From CAVXDY01 sp963721335 (GTDB lineage: Bacteria; Actinomycetota; Thermoleophilia; Miltoncostaeales; Miltoncostaeaceae), in assembly GCA_963721335.1 (NCBI GenBank), contig CAVRIV010000005.1:248001-312000 (forward strand): 64,000 nucleotides of DNA. The letters are read 5' to 3'. Below, piece by piece: positions 49,647 to 59,602 of the stretch. The notes beneath the pieces were generated by a model. That model did no database searches. It was not told the origin of the DNA and saw only the letters and a list, made by a program, of their open reading frames with translations. Positions within the stretch are counted from its first letter, which is position 1. Every line of letters begins with the position of its first letter. A program made the position numbers and the translations under genes.

Positions 49647-50638
49647 CGCAGGGCGCCGTCCACGAGCAGCTCCCGGGCCACGGGCGGCCGGTCCGCGGGC
49701 TCCCGGGCCAGATCCGCGATCTCCCCGACGGGGCGCTCGCGGCCCAGGGCGTGCCAGGCCTCCCAGTACCGGCCGACGCGCTGCCCGTAGGCCCGCGGCG
49801 ACTCCGCGTAGAGCCGGGCCCCGAGGCGCAGGCAGCGGTCCTGCAGGTCTGCCCGGGCCGCGTCGACGAGGGCGATCGCCTCCTCGTGCGCCGGGCCGCC
49901 GAAGTCTCCGGGCGCGGCGAGGATCGTCGCGCGCAGCACGGCGAGGTCGTGGTCGTCGCCGAGCCCGTCCGACAGATCCTTGAGCCGCTTCGCCAACGGC
50001 CCGAGGGCGCTCGGGGCGACCGCGTGGAGCAGCTTTGCGTGGTGCCAGCCGTACTTGGCGCGCTTTCGCCACTCGTGGAGCGCGACGTCGGTCGGACGGT
50101 CCAGCGCGTGGCGAAAGGCGTGGCGGCCGCGGCGGTGGTTCTCCGCGAGGCCGGACAGGACGATCGCGACGTCGTCGTCCGGTGCCCATCGATCCACGCG
50201 CTCCCGCACGCGCGCGAGATGCTCGCCCGCGCGCTCCAGCGGGGCGCCGGCGTCGGCCCGCTCGGCCTCGGCGGCGCGCAGCACGAGGCCCTCCCGCACG
50301 CCGGCGAGCGTCCGGCCCGGGAGCCGGTCGCCGTGTGTCGCGGCGATCAGGTCGTCGAAGGTCCCGAGCATGGCGTGGGCGTCGCGTAGGGGTGACAGCT
50401 CTCGAGCCGCGTCGCGCACGTGCGCGTTGGCGCGCCGGTACTCCGTGCCGAGCCCGGGGCGCACGAGGCGGAGCAGGCCGCGGACCTTCTTGCAGCGCTT
50501 TCGGACGTCGTGGACCGTCTCCTCGAGCCCCAGGACGCCGGGCTCCGCGAGGGCGGCCAGCGCCCCGTCGAGCTGGCGGCGGGAGAGGCGGCGGAGGTTC
50601 TTGCGGATGGGCCTGTCGGGATCGATCCGGAACGACAT
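49643..50638 (-). CDS. CHAD-domain protein
   Basis: The 331-residue helical protein carries the CHAD His/Lys/Arg-rich repeats (ETVHDVRKRCKKVRGLLRLVRPGLG, VALHEWRKRAKYGWHHAKLLHA, LSDGLGDDHDLAVLRATI). These surfaces bind inorganic polyphosphate. ATG 50638 follows GGAGCTCGAC. It is coupled to the downstream CYTH gene by GTGA, forming a split CYTH/CHAD pair for polyphosphate or tripolyphosphate handling. The frame is intact. Confidence 0.88.
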   Translation of the reverse strand: MSFRIDPDRPIRKNLRRLSRRQLDGALAALAEPGVLGLEETVHDVRKRCKKVRGLLRLVRPGLGTEYRRANAHVRDAARELSPLRDAHAMLGTFDDLIAATHGDRLPGRTLAGVREGLVLRAAEAERADAGAPLERAGEHLARVRERVDRWAPDDDVAIVLSGLAENHRRGRHAFRHALDRPTDVALHEWRKRAKYGWHHAKLLHAVAPSALGPLAKRLKDLSDGLGDDHDLAVLRATILAAPGDFGGPAHEEAIALVDAARADLQDRCLRLGARLYAESPRAYGQRVGRYWEAWHALGRERPVGEIADLAREPADRPPVARELLVDGALR

Positions 50639-50731
50639 GTCGAGCTCCGTCGTCGGCGTGTGGGCATCAATTCGCCTACCCCGACGGCCGAGTGGCCGAA
50701 CGCCGGGGACCACGAACGGCCGGCGAAGGCG

Positions 50732-51100
50732 CTACGGGCCGGCCGCCGGCTGATCGAGCTGGGCCGGGTCGTCGACCATCTCGATGATGCTGTCCATGCC
50801 CGCCAGCTCCAGCAGGCGATGGCACGCCCCGGAGCCGTTCACGATGGCGATGCGCGCCCCGGCGGCATCGGCGAGGAGCTTGGCCTCGAAGAGGCAATGG
50901 AGCCCCGTGGAATCCATGAACGAGAGGCCCTGCAGGTTCACGAGGACGACGCGGGCCCCGTCGGTGACGGCGTCGGCCAGCGTCGCGGCGGCCTCGTCCC
51001 GGCCGGACAGGTCGAGCTCGCCCAGAAAGCCCAGGACGACCGTGCCATCGCGCCGCTCAGCGCGCACCGCGAAGGGTCGTCCCACGTTGTCGATCGACAT
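50732..51100 (-). CDS. STAS-domain anti-sigma factor antagonist-like protein
   Basis: The 122-residue STAS protein reads VLGFLGELDLSGRDEAAATLADAV, VVLVNLQGLSFMDSTGLHCLFEAKLLADAAG and GACHRLLELAGMDSIIEMVD. The Ser in MDSTG is the usual phosphorylation site of SpoIIAA-like antagonists. ATG 51100 follows GAGGAGATCCC. No anti-sigma kinase is adjacent, so the partner is outside the window. Confidence 0.85.
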   Translation of the reverse strand: MSIDNVGRPFAVRAERRDGTVVLGFLGELDLSGRDEAAATLADAVTDGARVVLVNLQGLSFMDSTGLHCLFEAKLLADAAGARIAIVNGSGACHRLLELAGMDSIIEMVDDPAQLDQPAAGP

Positions 51101-51309
51101 GGGATCTCCTCGGCGTCGGAGGGACGTTGAAGAGAGCAACCCGACCCGTCCACCGGGCGGGGGCGGACCGGCGTGATGCCTGTGTCTCGAGGCCGACCGA
51201 GACCTGCGCAGATCTCGGAGGCGATGAGATTTTGCACCGCTCGCCGTCCGGTTCGCAACCCATCCGCTCCGGCCGTGGCGTTCTCGCGGCTCCCTGTGGG
51301 GCGGATTAC

Positions 51310-51315
51310 TAGCCT
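51310..51315 (+). promoter_or_regulatory. Putative -10 element TAGCCT, apparently leaderless
   Basis: TAGCCT ends 8 nt before GTG 51323; no ribosome site lies between. Confidence 0.5.
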
Positions 51316-51322
51316 TGGCCAC

Positions 51323-52124
51323 GTGTACGCCACCTTCACCCCCGCGCACCGCGGCGGCTCCGGGTCGCCGCTGCTGTGCCTGCACGGGTTCACCGACACG
51401 TGGCGGACGTGGGAGCTGGTGCTTCCGGAGCTCGAGCGCCACCACGACGTGCTGGCGCCGACGCTGCTCGGCCACGCGGGCGCACCGCCCTTCGCGGGCG
51501 AGGTCAGCGGCGCCGCGATCGCCGATGCGCTCGAGCGTGCGATGGACGAGGCGGGCTTCGAGACCGCGCACATCGTCGGCAACTCGCTCGGGGGCTACCT
51601 CGCGCTGCTGCTCGCCGCGCGCGGGCGGGCGCGATCCGTGGTGGCGCTCGCCCCCGCCGGCGGCTGGGCCCGGGGCGACGGGTCGTTCCGGGAGACGCTC
51701 GACTACTTCGCGACGAGACAGGAGCTGGTGAAGGCGGCCGTTCCGCACGCGGAGGCGATCGTCGCCACCGCGGAGGGCCGGCGCCAGGTGACGCAGGACA
51801 TCACCGCGAGGTTCGAGCACATCCCGGCCGAGCTCCTCGCCCACCAGATGTGCGGCGCCGCGGCCTGCGAGGGGACGGGGCCGCTGATCGAGCACGCGCT
51901 CCGCGAGGGCTGGGAGCCTCGACGCGGAGCGGATCACCTGTCCGGTGCGCGTCGTGTGGGGCACCGACGACCGGCTCCTGGCATGGCCGTCGGCGGCCGC
52001 CCGCTTCCGCGAGGACTGGCTGCCGCACGCGGACTGGGTCGAGCTCGACGGCGTGGGCCACTGCCCCCAGCTCGACATCCCCCTCGAGACGGCCCAGTTG
52101 ATCGTCGGCTTCACCGCCCGCTGA
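51323..52124 (+). CDS. Alpha/beta hydrolase, one frameshift
   Basis: The protein has the alpha/beta-hydrolase order: oxyanion strand LLCLHGFTDTWRTWELVLPEL, nucleophile elbow GNSLGGYLALLLA (GxSxG), acid region VVWGTDDRLLAWP and terminal His in GVGHCPQLDIPLETAQLIVGF. A frameshift near 51915 (EGWE then SLDAERITCPVRV) divides it; the joined protein is ~267 residues. GTG 51323 is chosen because a TAGCCT lies 8 nt before it and the first strand begins there. The substrate is unknown. It is followed by the catabolic dehydrogenase gene 76 nt away. Confidence 0.8.
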
Positions 52125-52199
52125 CACGCCGCGCTTGTCGGACCATGGCCGGCCGGGCACCATCAGCGTGACAACTCCCGTCCGAACCGAGAGGGACCG

Positions 52200-53679
52200 A
52201 TGCCGCCATCCGTCGATGCCCCGGCCGCTCCGCGGTCGCTGAACAACTACATCGGAGGCTCGTGGGAGCGCCCGAGCGCCGACGATGTGCTCGTCTCCCG
52301 GAACCCCGCCACCGGTGAGGACCTCGCGCGCGTGCCGCTGTCGGCCGCGGCCGACGTCGAGCGTGCCGTCGCGGCCGCCCGCGCCGCGCAGCCGGGCTGG
52401 GCGGCGACGCCGATCCTCGCGCGCGCCCGGGCCCTGATGGACCTGCGCCAGGTGCTGGTCGCGCACCAGGACGAGCTCGCGCGCATCGTCGCGACCGACA
52501 TGGGCAAGACGATCCCCGACGCCTTCGCGGAGGTCGGCCGCGGGATCGAGTCGGTCGAGGCCGCCATCGCCGCGCCGCATCTCCTGAAGGGCGAGGTGCT
52601 CGAGGGCGTCTCGCGCGGGATCGACGTGGAGAGCTTCAACCAGCCGGTCGGGGTGGTGGCCGCGATCACGCCGTTCAACTTCCCGGCGATGGTCCCGCTC
52701 TGGTTCATCCCGTACGCCATCGTCTGCGGCAACACGATCGTGCTGAAGCCGTCGGAGCAGGACCCGCTCGCGCCCGAGCGCATCGTGGAGCTGATCGGCG
52801 GGATCGACGCCATCCCGCCCGGCGTCGTGAACCTGGTGCACGGGGCCCACGACGCGGTCAACGCCCTCCTCGACTCGGACGGCGTCAACGCGGTCTCGTT
52901 CGTGGGCTCGGCGACGGTCGCCCAGTACGTCGCCGAGCGGGCGATCGCCAGCCGGCAAGCGCGTCCAGGCGCTCGGCGGCGCCAAGAACTCCATGATCGT
53001 GATGCCGGACGCCGACGCCGACCTGATGGTCAAGGGCGTCTCCAGCTCCGCCTTCGGCGGCGCGGGCCAGCGGTGCCTGGCCGGCTCGGTGGCCGTCCTC
53101 GTGGGCACGACCGCCGAGCAGGACGCCTCGCTCGACGCGCATCGTCGACGGGGCCCGGGAGCTGCGCGTCGGCGCCGGGCTCGACGACGCGACGGACGTC
53201 TGCCCGGTCGTGTCGCCCCAGGCGCGGGAGCGCCTCGAGGACGAGATCCGGGTCGCCGCCGACGGCGGCGCGCGGGTCGTGCTCGACGGCCGGGGCGACG
53301 GCGGCCCGGGTGGCTGCGAGCTCGGCCCGACGATCCTCGACCTCACCGATCCGGAGGCGCGGGCCGGGCGCGAGGAGCTCTTCGGCCCGGTGCTGTCGGT
53401 CGTCCGCGTGCCCGACCTGGACGCGGCGATCGACTGGACCAACGGGTCCCGCTACGGGAACTCCGCGATCCTCTTCACCGCGTCGGGGGCGCCGCGCAGC
53501 GGTTCCGCCAGCGCATCGAGTCCGGGATGCTCGGCGTCAACATCGGCGTGGCCGCCCCGGTCGCGTGGTTCCCGTTCTCCGGCTGGAAGGACTCGATGGT
53601 CGGCGACCTGCACGCCACCGGCCACGACGCGTTCACCTTCTACACGCGCCGAAAGGTGGTGACCTCGCGATGGGCATGA
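52200..53679 (+). CDS. mmsA: Malonate/methylmalonate-semialdehyde dehydrogenase (CoA-acylating)
   Basis: The ALDH-fold protein shows LNNYIGGSWERP, NPATGEDLARVP, QPVGVVAAITPFNFPAMVPLWFIPYAIVCGNTIVLKPSEQDPL (catalytic Asn), GKRVQALGGAKNSMIVMPDAD, the nucleophile in GGAGQRCLAGS, and FPFSGWKDSMVGDLHATG near the end. The last two are MmsA hallmarks. Three one-base shifts (near 52957, 53142 and 53490) interrupt it, although every segment is conserved. MmsA-type enzymes oxidise malonate semialdehyde to acetyl-CoA, or methylmalonate semialdehyde to propionyl-CoA, which fits the beta-alanine route formed with its neighbours. The stop overlaps the aminotransferase start by ATGA. Confidence 0.85.
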
Positions 53680-55075
53680 CGCACGACGAGCTCCAGGCTC
53701 CTCGCCCACGACCACCTGGTCCAGCAGTTCGCCCGCAACGGGGCCTTCGGCCCGGGCCTCGCCGAGCTGCCGGTGTGGGTCCGCGGCGAGGGCTGCGAGG
53801 TCATCGACAGCCGAGGCGAGCGGTACCTCGACGGGCTCTCGTCGCTCTTCTGCATGCAGCTCGGCTACGACCACGGCGAGGAGATCGCCGAGGCCGCCGC
53901 CGAGCAACTGCGGACGATCCCGTACACGACGAACTGGTCGACCGCGACGCCCGTCGCCATCGAGCTCGCCGCCGCGCTCGCCGCGCGGGCGCCGGGTGAC
54001 ATCACGCACGCCTTCTTCACCTGCGGGGGCTCCGAGTCGGTCGAGGCGGCGTGGAAGATCGCCCGGCAGCACTTCGTCCAGAAGGGCGAGCCGGAGCGGC
54101 GCAAGGTGATCGCCCGCACGACGGCCTACCACGGCGTCAGCCTCGGCGCGCTCGCGATCTCCGGGCTGCCGAGCTACCAGGCGCCCTTCGGGCCGCCCGC
54201 CCTCGAGGTGCGCCACGTCTCGAACACGAACCGCTACCGGCAGCCCGACGGCGACGACGACGCGGCCTTCTGCGCGCGCCTGCTCGGGGAGATCGAGGCG
54301 GTCATCCAGGAGGAGGGGCCCGAGACGATCGCGATGCTGTCGGCGGAGCCGATCCAGAACGCGGGCGGCTGCTACACGCCGCCGGCAGGCTACTGGCCGG
54401 GTCTGCGCGAGCTGGCCGACCGCTACGGCTTCCTGCTGCACGCCGACGAGGTGATCTCCGGCTTCGGACGCCTTGGTGAGTACTACGGCGTGACGCGGTA
54501 CGACGGCGTGCCCGACGTCATCACGCTCGCCAAGGGGCTCACCTCCGGGCACGTGCCGATGGGCGCGGTCATGCTCTCGAAGGGGATCATGGACGTGCTC
54601 CGCGAGCCCGGCTGCACCCTCATGCACGGCCTCACCTTCGGTGGCCACCCGGTCTGCGCGGCCGTGGCGCTCAAGGCGATCGAGATCTACGAGCGCGAGG
54701 GCGTCCTCGAGAGGGTCCGTGACCGGACGCCGTTCCTGGGCGAGCTCATGGAGGGCCTGCTCGAGCTCCCGGCCGTCGGGGACGTGCGCGGCGACGGCTA
54801 CTTCTGGGCGGCGGAGATCGTGGCCGACGAGGAGGGCTCGCCGCTGACCGGCGCCGAGAAGCAGCGCTACGTCGGCGAGGTGATGCCGCGGCACCTGGCC
54901 GAGCAACGGCTCATCGCCCGCCCGGACGGCCGCGGCGACGCCGTCGTGCAGATCGCGCCGATCCTCACCGCCGACGACGCGACCCTCGAGGAGATCGTGG
55001 CGCGGCTCGGGCGGGCGATCGAGGGCATGGCGGCCGAGATGGACCTCCCGGCGGCCAGCAGGGTGCGGCGCCTAG
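53676..55075 (+). CDS. Class III omega-amino acid (beta-alanine) aminotransferase
   Basis: The ~460-residue PLP enzyme reads GAFGPGLAELPVWVRGEGCEVIDSRGERYLDGLSSLFCMQLGY, FTCGGSESVEAAWKIARQ, TAYHGVSLGALAISGLP, HADEVISGFGRLGEYYGV (PLP Asp) and ITLAKGLTSGHVPMGAVMLS (Schiff-base Lys). This is the omega-amino acid:pyruvate group. ATG 53676 overlaps the mmsA stop. One extra base near 53698 follows THDELQ; LLAHDHLVQQF continues in the main frame. Near the end another shift seems to hide the natural stop, probably the TAG at 55073-55075; otherwise the frame runs 600 nt into the convergent gene. Likely reaction: beta-alanine plus keto acid to malonate semialdehyde. Confidence 0.85.
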
Positions 55076-56076
55076 GGCGAACGCCGGGATCACGTCCGCG
55101 CCGTAGGCGTCGAGCGTCTGCTCGTTGGCGTCGTGCATCAGGTAGATGGCGAACTGGTCCATGCCCGGCGTCGCGGAGCTCCCGCGAGCTTGGCGACGTG
55201 CTCCTCGGCGGTCCCCAGGACGCAGAAGCGGTCAACGATCTCGTCCGGCACGAACAGGGTGTCCGGATTGTCGGCGCGGCCGTGGTGCGCGTAGTCGTAG
55301 CTCTTGCGGGCCTTGATGTAGTCGGTCAGGGCGGCCGGGACGTCGCTGTGCGTGCCGTAGCGCTCGACGATCTCGGCGACGTGGTTGCCGACCATCCCGC
55401 CGAACCACCGGCACTGGTCGCGCTGGTGCTGCCGGTCGTCGCCGACGTACGCCGGCGCGCAGACGAGCACCGTGATGTCGCCGGGGTCGCGGCCCGCGGC
55501 CTCGGCCGACTCGTGCACGCGCGCGAGCGTCCACCGCAGGATCTCCGGGTCGGCCACCTGCAGCACGAAGCCGTCGGCGCAGCGGCCCGACGACCTCGAG
55601 CGCCTTCGGGCCGTAGGCGGCCATCCAGACCTCGAGGCGGCCGTCCCGCACCCACGGGATCTGGACCTCGCTGACCGGAGGCGCGCCTGGATCGCCCGCC
55701 CCTCCGCCAGCTCGCGGATCACGTGGATCGCCCGCTCGGTCTGGGCGAGCGTGGTGGGCTTCTTGCCGAGGACCCGCCGGGCCGAGTCGCCGCGCCCGAT
55801 GGCGCAGACGGTGCGGTTGCCGAACATGTCGTTGAGGGTCGCGAACACCGACGCCGTCACGGTCGGATCGCGCGTGGCGGGGTTCGTCACGAGCGGCCCG
55901 ACCATCAGGCGCTCGGTCGAGGACAGGATCTGCGAGTGGATGACGTACGGCTCCTGCCAGAGGATGTGGGAGTCGAACGTCCACGCGTGGGAGAAGCCGA
56001 GGGCCTCGGCGCGCCGGCACAGCTCGATCACGCGGCTCGCGGGCGGGTCGGTCTGCAGCGTCAGGCCGAAGTCCAT
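55072..56076 (-). CDS. LLM-class oxidoreductase in the pyrimidine cluster, frameshifted
   Basis: A luciferase-like TIM-barrel enzyme: MDFGLTLQTDPPASRVIELCRRAEALGFSHAWTFDSHILWQEPYV, GPLVTNPATRDPTVTASVFATLNDMFGNRTVCAIGRGDSARRVLG, VQIPWVRDGRLEVWMAAYGPKALEVVG, ADGFVLQVADPEILRWTLARV, and a C-terminal HDANEQTLDAYGADVIPAF. At least three one-base shifts occur (near 55690, 55590 and 55190), and the stop is uncertain; the CTAG at 55072-55075 is the natural candidate. The NTRTVCAIGRGDSA region is typical of F420-dependent LLM enzymes. Its place between four pyrimidine/beta-alanine genes suggests a role in that pathway. ATG 56076 is 22 nt after the hyuC gene's end. Confidence 0.75.
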
Positions 56077-56098
56077 GGGCGCTCCTCGGTCGGCGGGG

Positions 56099-57345
56099 TC
56101 ATCCGGGGCGGGCGTGCTCGGCCCAGGCCAGCGTGCGGAGCGCCAGCCCGTGCAGCGCGCGCACGGACAGCTCCAGGTCCTCGATGGCGGTGTCCTCGTC
56201 CTTGGTGTGGCTGACGCCGCCGATGCTGCGCACGAACAGCATCACCGACGGCACGACGCGGGCCATCTCGGCGGCGTCGTGCAGCGGGCCGCTCGGCAGC
56301 CGCGGCGCGTCGCCGGTCAGCTCCTGCAGCACCTCGGCCGCGATCTCCACGAGCTCGGGGTCGAACGCGACGGGGGCCTGCGCGAACTGGGGCGTCCACT
56401 CGACCTCGCAGCCCTCCTCGGCGGCGATCCGCTCGGACGCCTCGCGCGCCTCGGCGACCATCTCGGCGACCACGTCGGCGTCGAGCGCGCGCTGGTCGAG
56501 CGTCAGCTCGCAGAGGCCGTTGAACGCGGTGACGATGCCCGGCGAGACGGAGACGGATCCGACGGTGGCGCGCGTGTCCGGGCGGCGGACGGCGCCCTCG
56601 CGGAACTCCAGGGCGCTGCGGGCGGCGGCGAGGAACGCGTCGCGGCGCAGGTCCATGGGCGTCGACCCCGCGTGCGCGTGCGCCCCGCGGAACGTGACGA
56701 CGTGGCGCTGCAGGCCGAAGATGCCCGTGACCACCCCGAGGGGGGCGTCGATGCGCTCCAGCACCGGCCCCTGCTCGATGTGCAGCTCGAGGTAGGCGGC
56801 GACGTCGCGCAGCTCGGCGCCCGACGTCGAGCATGCGGTCGAGCTCGACGCCGTGGGCCGCGAGCGCCTCCGGCAGCGCGATGCCGTCGCGGTCGCGCAG
56901 CCCCCGCAGCTGCTCCGGATCGAGCGAGCCGGCGCAGGCGCTCGATCCGACCAGGCTGCGGCCGAAGCGGGCGCCCTCCTCGTCGGCCCAGTCGACGAGC
57001 CGCACGGTGAGCGCCGGGGTGGGGCCCTCGGCGATCGCGCGCAGCACCTCGAGCGCCGCCAGGACGTTGAGCGCGCCGTCGAGCCAGCCGCCGTCGGGCA
57101 CCGAGTCGAGGTGGCCGCCGATCACCACGCTGCGCTCGCTCGTCGCCCGGCAGCGTTCCCCAGATGTTCCCGGCCGGGTCGGTGTGGACCTCGACGCCGG
57201 GGATCTCCGCCAGCCGGGCGCGCAGCCAGTCCTGAGCCACGAGCCAGCGGTCGGTCCACGCCACGCGCTGCGCGCCGCCCTCGTCCCCGGTGAGCTGCGC
57301 GAGCTCGCGCAGCTGCCGGGGGACGAGCGGCGCGTCGAGCGTCAT
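56099..57345 (-). CDS. hyuC: Beta-ureidopropionase / N-carbamoyl amino acid amidohydrolase (M20 family)
   Basis: The protein has the M20 zinc-amidohydrolase set: GGHLDSVPDGGWLDGALNVLAALEVLRA (His and bridging Asp), WADEEGARFGRSLVGSSACAG (Glu pair), LHIEQGPVLER, FRGAHAHAGSTPMDLRRDA (dimerisation and substrate region) and GVSHTKDEDT (last His). This pattern separates N-carbamoyl-beta-alanine, allantoate and hydantoin-derived amidohydrolases from peptidases. Two or three frameshifts (near 57140 and 56825) divide it. It overlaps the hydantoinase gene by ATGA. Likely reaction: N-carbamoyl-beta-alanine to beta-alanine, CO2 and ammonia. Confidence 0.85.
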
Positions 57346-58749
57346 GCGGCGACCGCGCGCCCCGGTGCGGCGAGCGCCCGCGGCACGAACCGCCCCGATC
57401 CGGGCGGCGCGACCACCTCTCCGTCGTGGAACGCGAGCACGCCGCGCACGTAGACGCGCTCGGGGCCGCCCGACGAGCGCGGTGCCCCTCGTACGGCGAG
57501 TAGTCGTTGCCGCCGTGGCGGTTGGCGTGGGTGATCGTCGACGCCTGGTCGGGGTCCCACACGACGATGTCCGCCTCGGCGCCGGGCACGATCAGCCCCT
57601 TGCGCGGCGCGAGCCCGTGGACGTGGGCCTGGTTGGTCGACAGCACGGCGACGAACCGCTCCGGCGAGATGCGGCCCGTGCGCACGCCGTTGGTCCAGAG
57701 CAGGGCCGCGCGCTCCTCGACGCCCGGCATGCCGTTGGGGATCTTCGTGAAGTCGCCGCGCCCCATCTCCTTCTGGCCGGCGAAGTCGAAGGCGCAGTGA
57801 TCCGAGCCGACGAGCACGAGGTCGCCGTTGTGCAGCCGGCGCCACAGCGGCTCCTGGTTGCTCGCGTCGCGCAGGGGCGGCGAGCAGACGTACTTCGCGC
57901 CGTCGAAGTCGGGGCGCGCGAGGTCGTCCTCGCTCAGCACGAGGTACTGCGGGCAGGTCTCGCCGTGCACCGTGACCCCGCGGGCGTGCGCGCGACGGAT
58001 CTGCTCGGCCGCGTCGGCGCAGGTGACGTGCACCACCGCGAGCGGAGCGCCGGCGATCTCCGCGAGCCGGATCGCGCGCGCGGTGGCCTCCGCCTCGACC
58101 CCCTCGGGCCGGGTGCGCGCGTGCCAGATCGGGTCGACGTCGCCGCGCGCGAGCGCCTGCTGCTGCAGCTTGGCGATCACGTCGCCGTTCTCGGCGTGCA
58201 CCATCACGAGGACGCCGGCGTCGCGCGAGATCTGCAGGATCTCGAACAGGTCCTCGTCGGGCATGAAGAGGGACGTGCCCTTGTAGGCCATGAAGACCTT
58301 GACCGTGCAGACGCCGCGCTCCGGGAGCGACGGGATCTCCGCCTTGACGGCGTCGGTGAGGTCGCAGATCGCGACGTGCAGGCCGTAGTCGATGTGCGTC
58401 TTGCCGAAGGCCTTGCCCTGCCAGGTCGTCGATGGCGTCGCCCAGGCTCCGTCCCTCGTCCTGCAGGGCGAAGTCGACGATCGTCGTCGTCCCCCCGGCG
58501 ACGGCCGCCGCCGTGCCGGAGTCCCAGTCGTCGGCGGTGATCGTGCCGCCGAACGGCATGTCCATGTGGGTGTGGGCGTCGATGAAGCCCGGCATCACGA
58601 GGAGCCCGCGCACGTCCACGGCCTCCGCGCCGTCGTCCGGCACCGTCGGTGCCGACCGCCGCGATGCGGCCGTCCCGGATCGCGACGTCGGCATCGAAGG
58701 TGCCGTCCGCCGTCACGACGGTCCCGCCACGCAGGTTCAGGTCAGGCAA
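57342..58749 (-). CDS. hydA: Dihydropyrimidinase / D-hydantoinase
   Basis: The amidohydrolase carries all metal ligands: GFIDAHTHMDMPFGG (HxH), CTVKVFMAYKG (carboxylated Lys region), VLVMVHAENGDVI (His), LAVVHVTCADAAEQI (His) and LVGSDHCAFDFAGQKEMG (Asp). KVFMAYKG and the DHCAF block are characteristic of dihydropyrimidinases. Start TTG 58749 follows GGAGGGG with good spacing and gives MPDLNLRGGTVVTADGTFDADVAIRDGRI. Shifts near 58650, 58430 and 57480 interrupt the frame but the core (residues ~95-400) is uninterrupted. It hydrolyses dihydrouracil or dihydrothymine to the N-carbamoyl amino acid, the substrate of the coupled hyuC product. Confidence 0.88.
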
Positions 58750-58780
58750 TGGTGCACCCCTCCTCGTCCGCGGTCGCGCC

Positions 58781-59095
58781 TGCTTTCACGGATACTGCGT
58801 CAACCTGCACGTGGGGCTCGCGCTGCGGGCGGGCGAGCGCCCGCGGCGACTTCACATGCTCTCGGTGTGGCGCGAGGCAACGTGCTTCACCGCGCGCGAA
58901 CGGGCGGCGCTCGCGCTCACCGAGGCGCTCACCCTGATGTCTCGCGGCCCCGTTCCCGAGGAGGTCTACGCCGACGCCGCCCGGCACTTCGGGGGGGCCG
59001 AGCTCAGTCAGCTCGTCGTGGTGATCACCGCGATCAACGCTTGGAACCGAGTGATGGTCGCGGCCGGCCAGGAGCCGCCGCCGATCGATGAGTAA
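58781..59095 (+). pseudogene. AhpD/carboxymuconolactone decarboxylase-like fragment
   Basis: The frame ending at TAA 59093-59095 gives YCVNLHVGLALRAGERPRRLHMLSVWREATCFTARERAALALTEALTLMSRGPVP and LVVVITAINAWNRVMVAAG. This matches the C-terminal two-thirds of AhpD-like peroxidase/CMD proteins. The usual ~45 N-terminal residues are absent: the sequence just upstream is the ribosome site and start of the divergent hydantoinase gene. The first part of the expected CxxC motif is disrupted (CFHGYC). It is most likely a 5'-truncated remnant. Confidence 0.6.
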
Positions 59096-59103
59096 CGGTG
59101 CGC

Positions 59104-59602
59104 CTAGACGTCGCGGACACCCGAGATGACGAGGGCGACCGCGACCACCACCTGCAGCGCGGCCAGGAACTGCGCCGCGAGCCCGGCGGCGGGCTCGCGC
59201 GGGACGGGCGACGGCCGCGATCGCGACGACGGCGAGGGCGATCGCCGCGGCGCCGAGCACCTCCCCGGTCGCCTCGTCGGCGCCGAGGCTGACCGCGAGG
59301 CATGCGAGCGCCGGCGTGACGAGGATCGCGGCGAACGGTCCCGACGGCTGGGGCCACACGATCGTCCGCAGGCCGGACGCGCCGAGCACGAGGCCGGCGG
59401 CGATGCGGAAGGACTCCGGGCTGATCGCGAGCGCGTCGAGCAGGTCGTCCGCGAAGACCACGCCGACGACGATGAGGACGACGCCGGCCACCAGGGCCGG
59501 CGCCAGCGTCCGGGAGGGCGGGCGCTCCCCGCGGCAGGCGAGCGCGACGCGCCCGGCATTGGTGGTCGCGAGGAACCCGACGACCATGAAGGCGAAGCTC
59601 AC
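59104..59602 (-). CDS. MarC-like small integral membrane protein
   Basis: About 165 residues and five or six hydrophobic helices: FAFMVVGFLATTNAGRVALA, LAPALVAGVVLIVVGVVFADDLLDAL, ISPESFRIAAGLVLGASGLRTIVW, FAAILVTPALACLAVSLGADE, AAAIALAVVAIAAV and, after a frameshift near 59205, FLAALQVVVAVALVISGV. The I-S-x-x-x-F-R-I-A-x-G-L pattern resembles MarC/YchE membrane proteins, whose function is unknown. GTG 59602 overlaps the stop of the upstream gene (GTGA). The stop TAG is in a CTAG at 59104. Confidence 0.6.

Noticed and set aside
53999..55674. Aminotransferase extending to 55674
   Set aside because: The last ~200 codons are Arg-rich antisense of the LLM gene; a frameshift before the TAG at 55073 explains the run-on.
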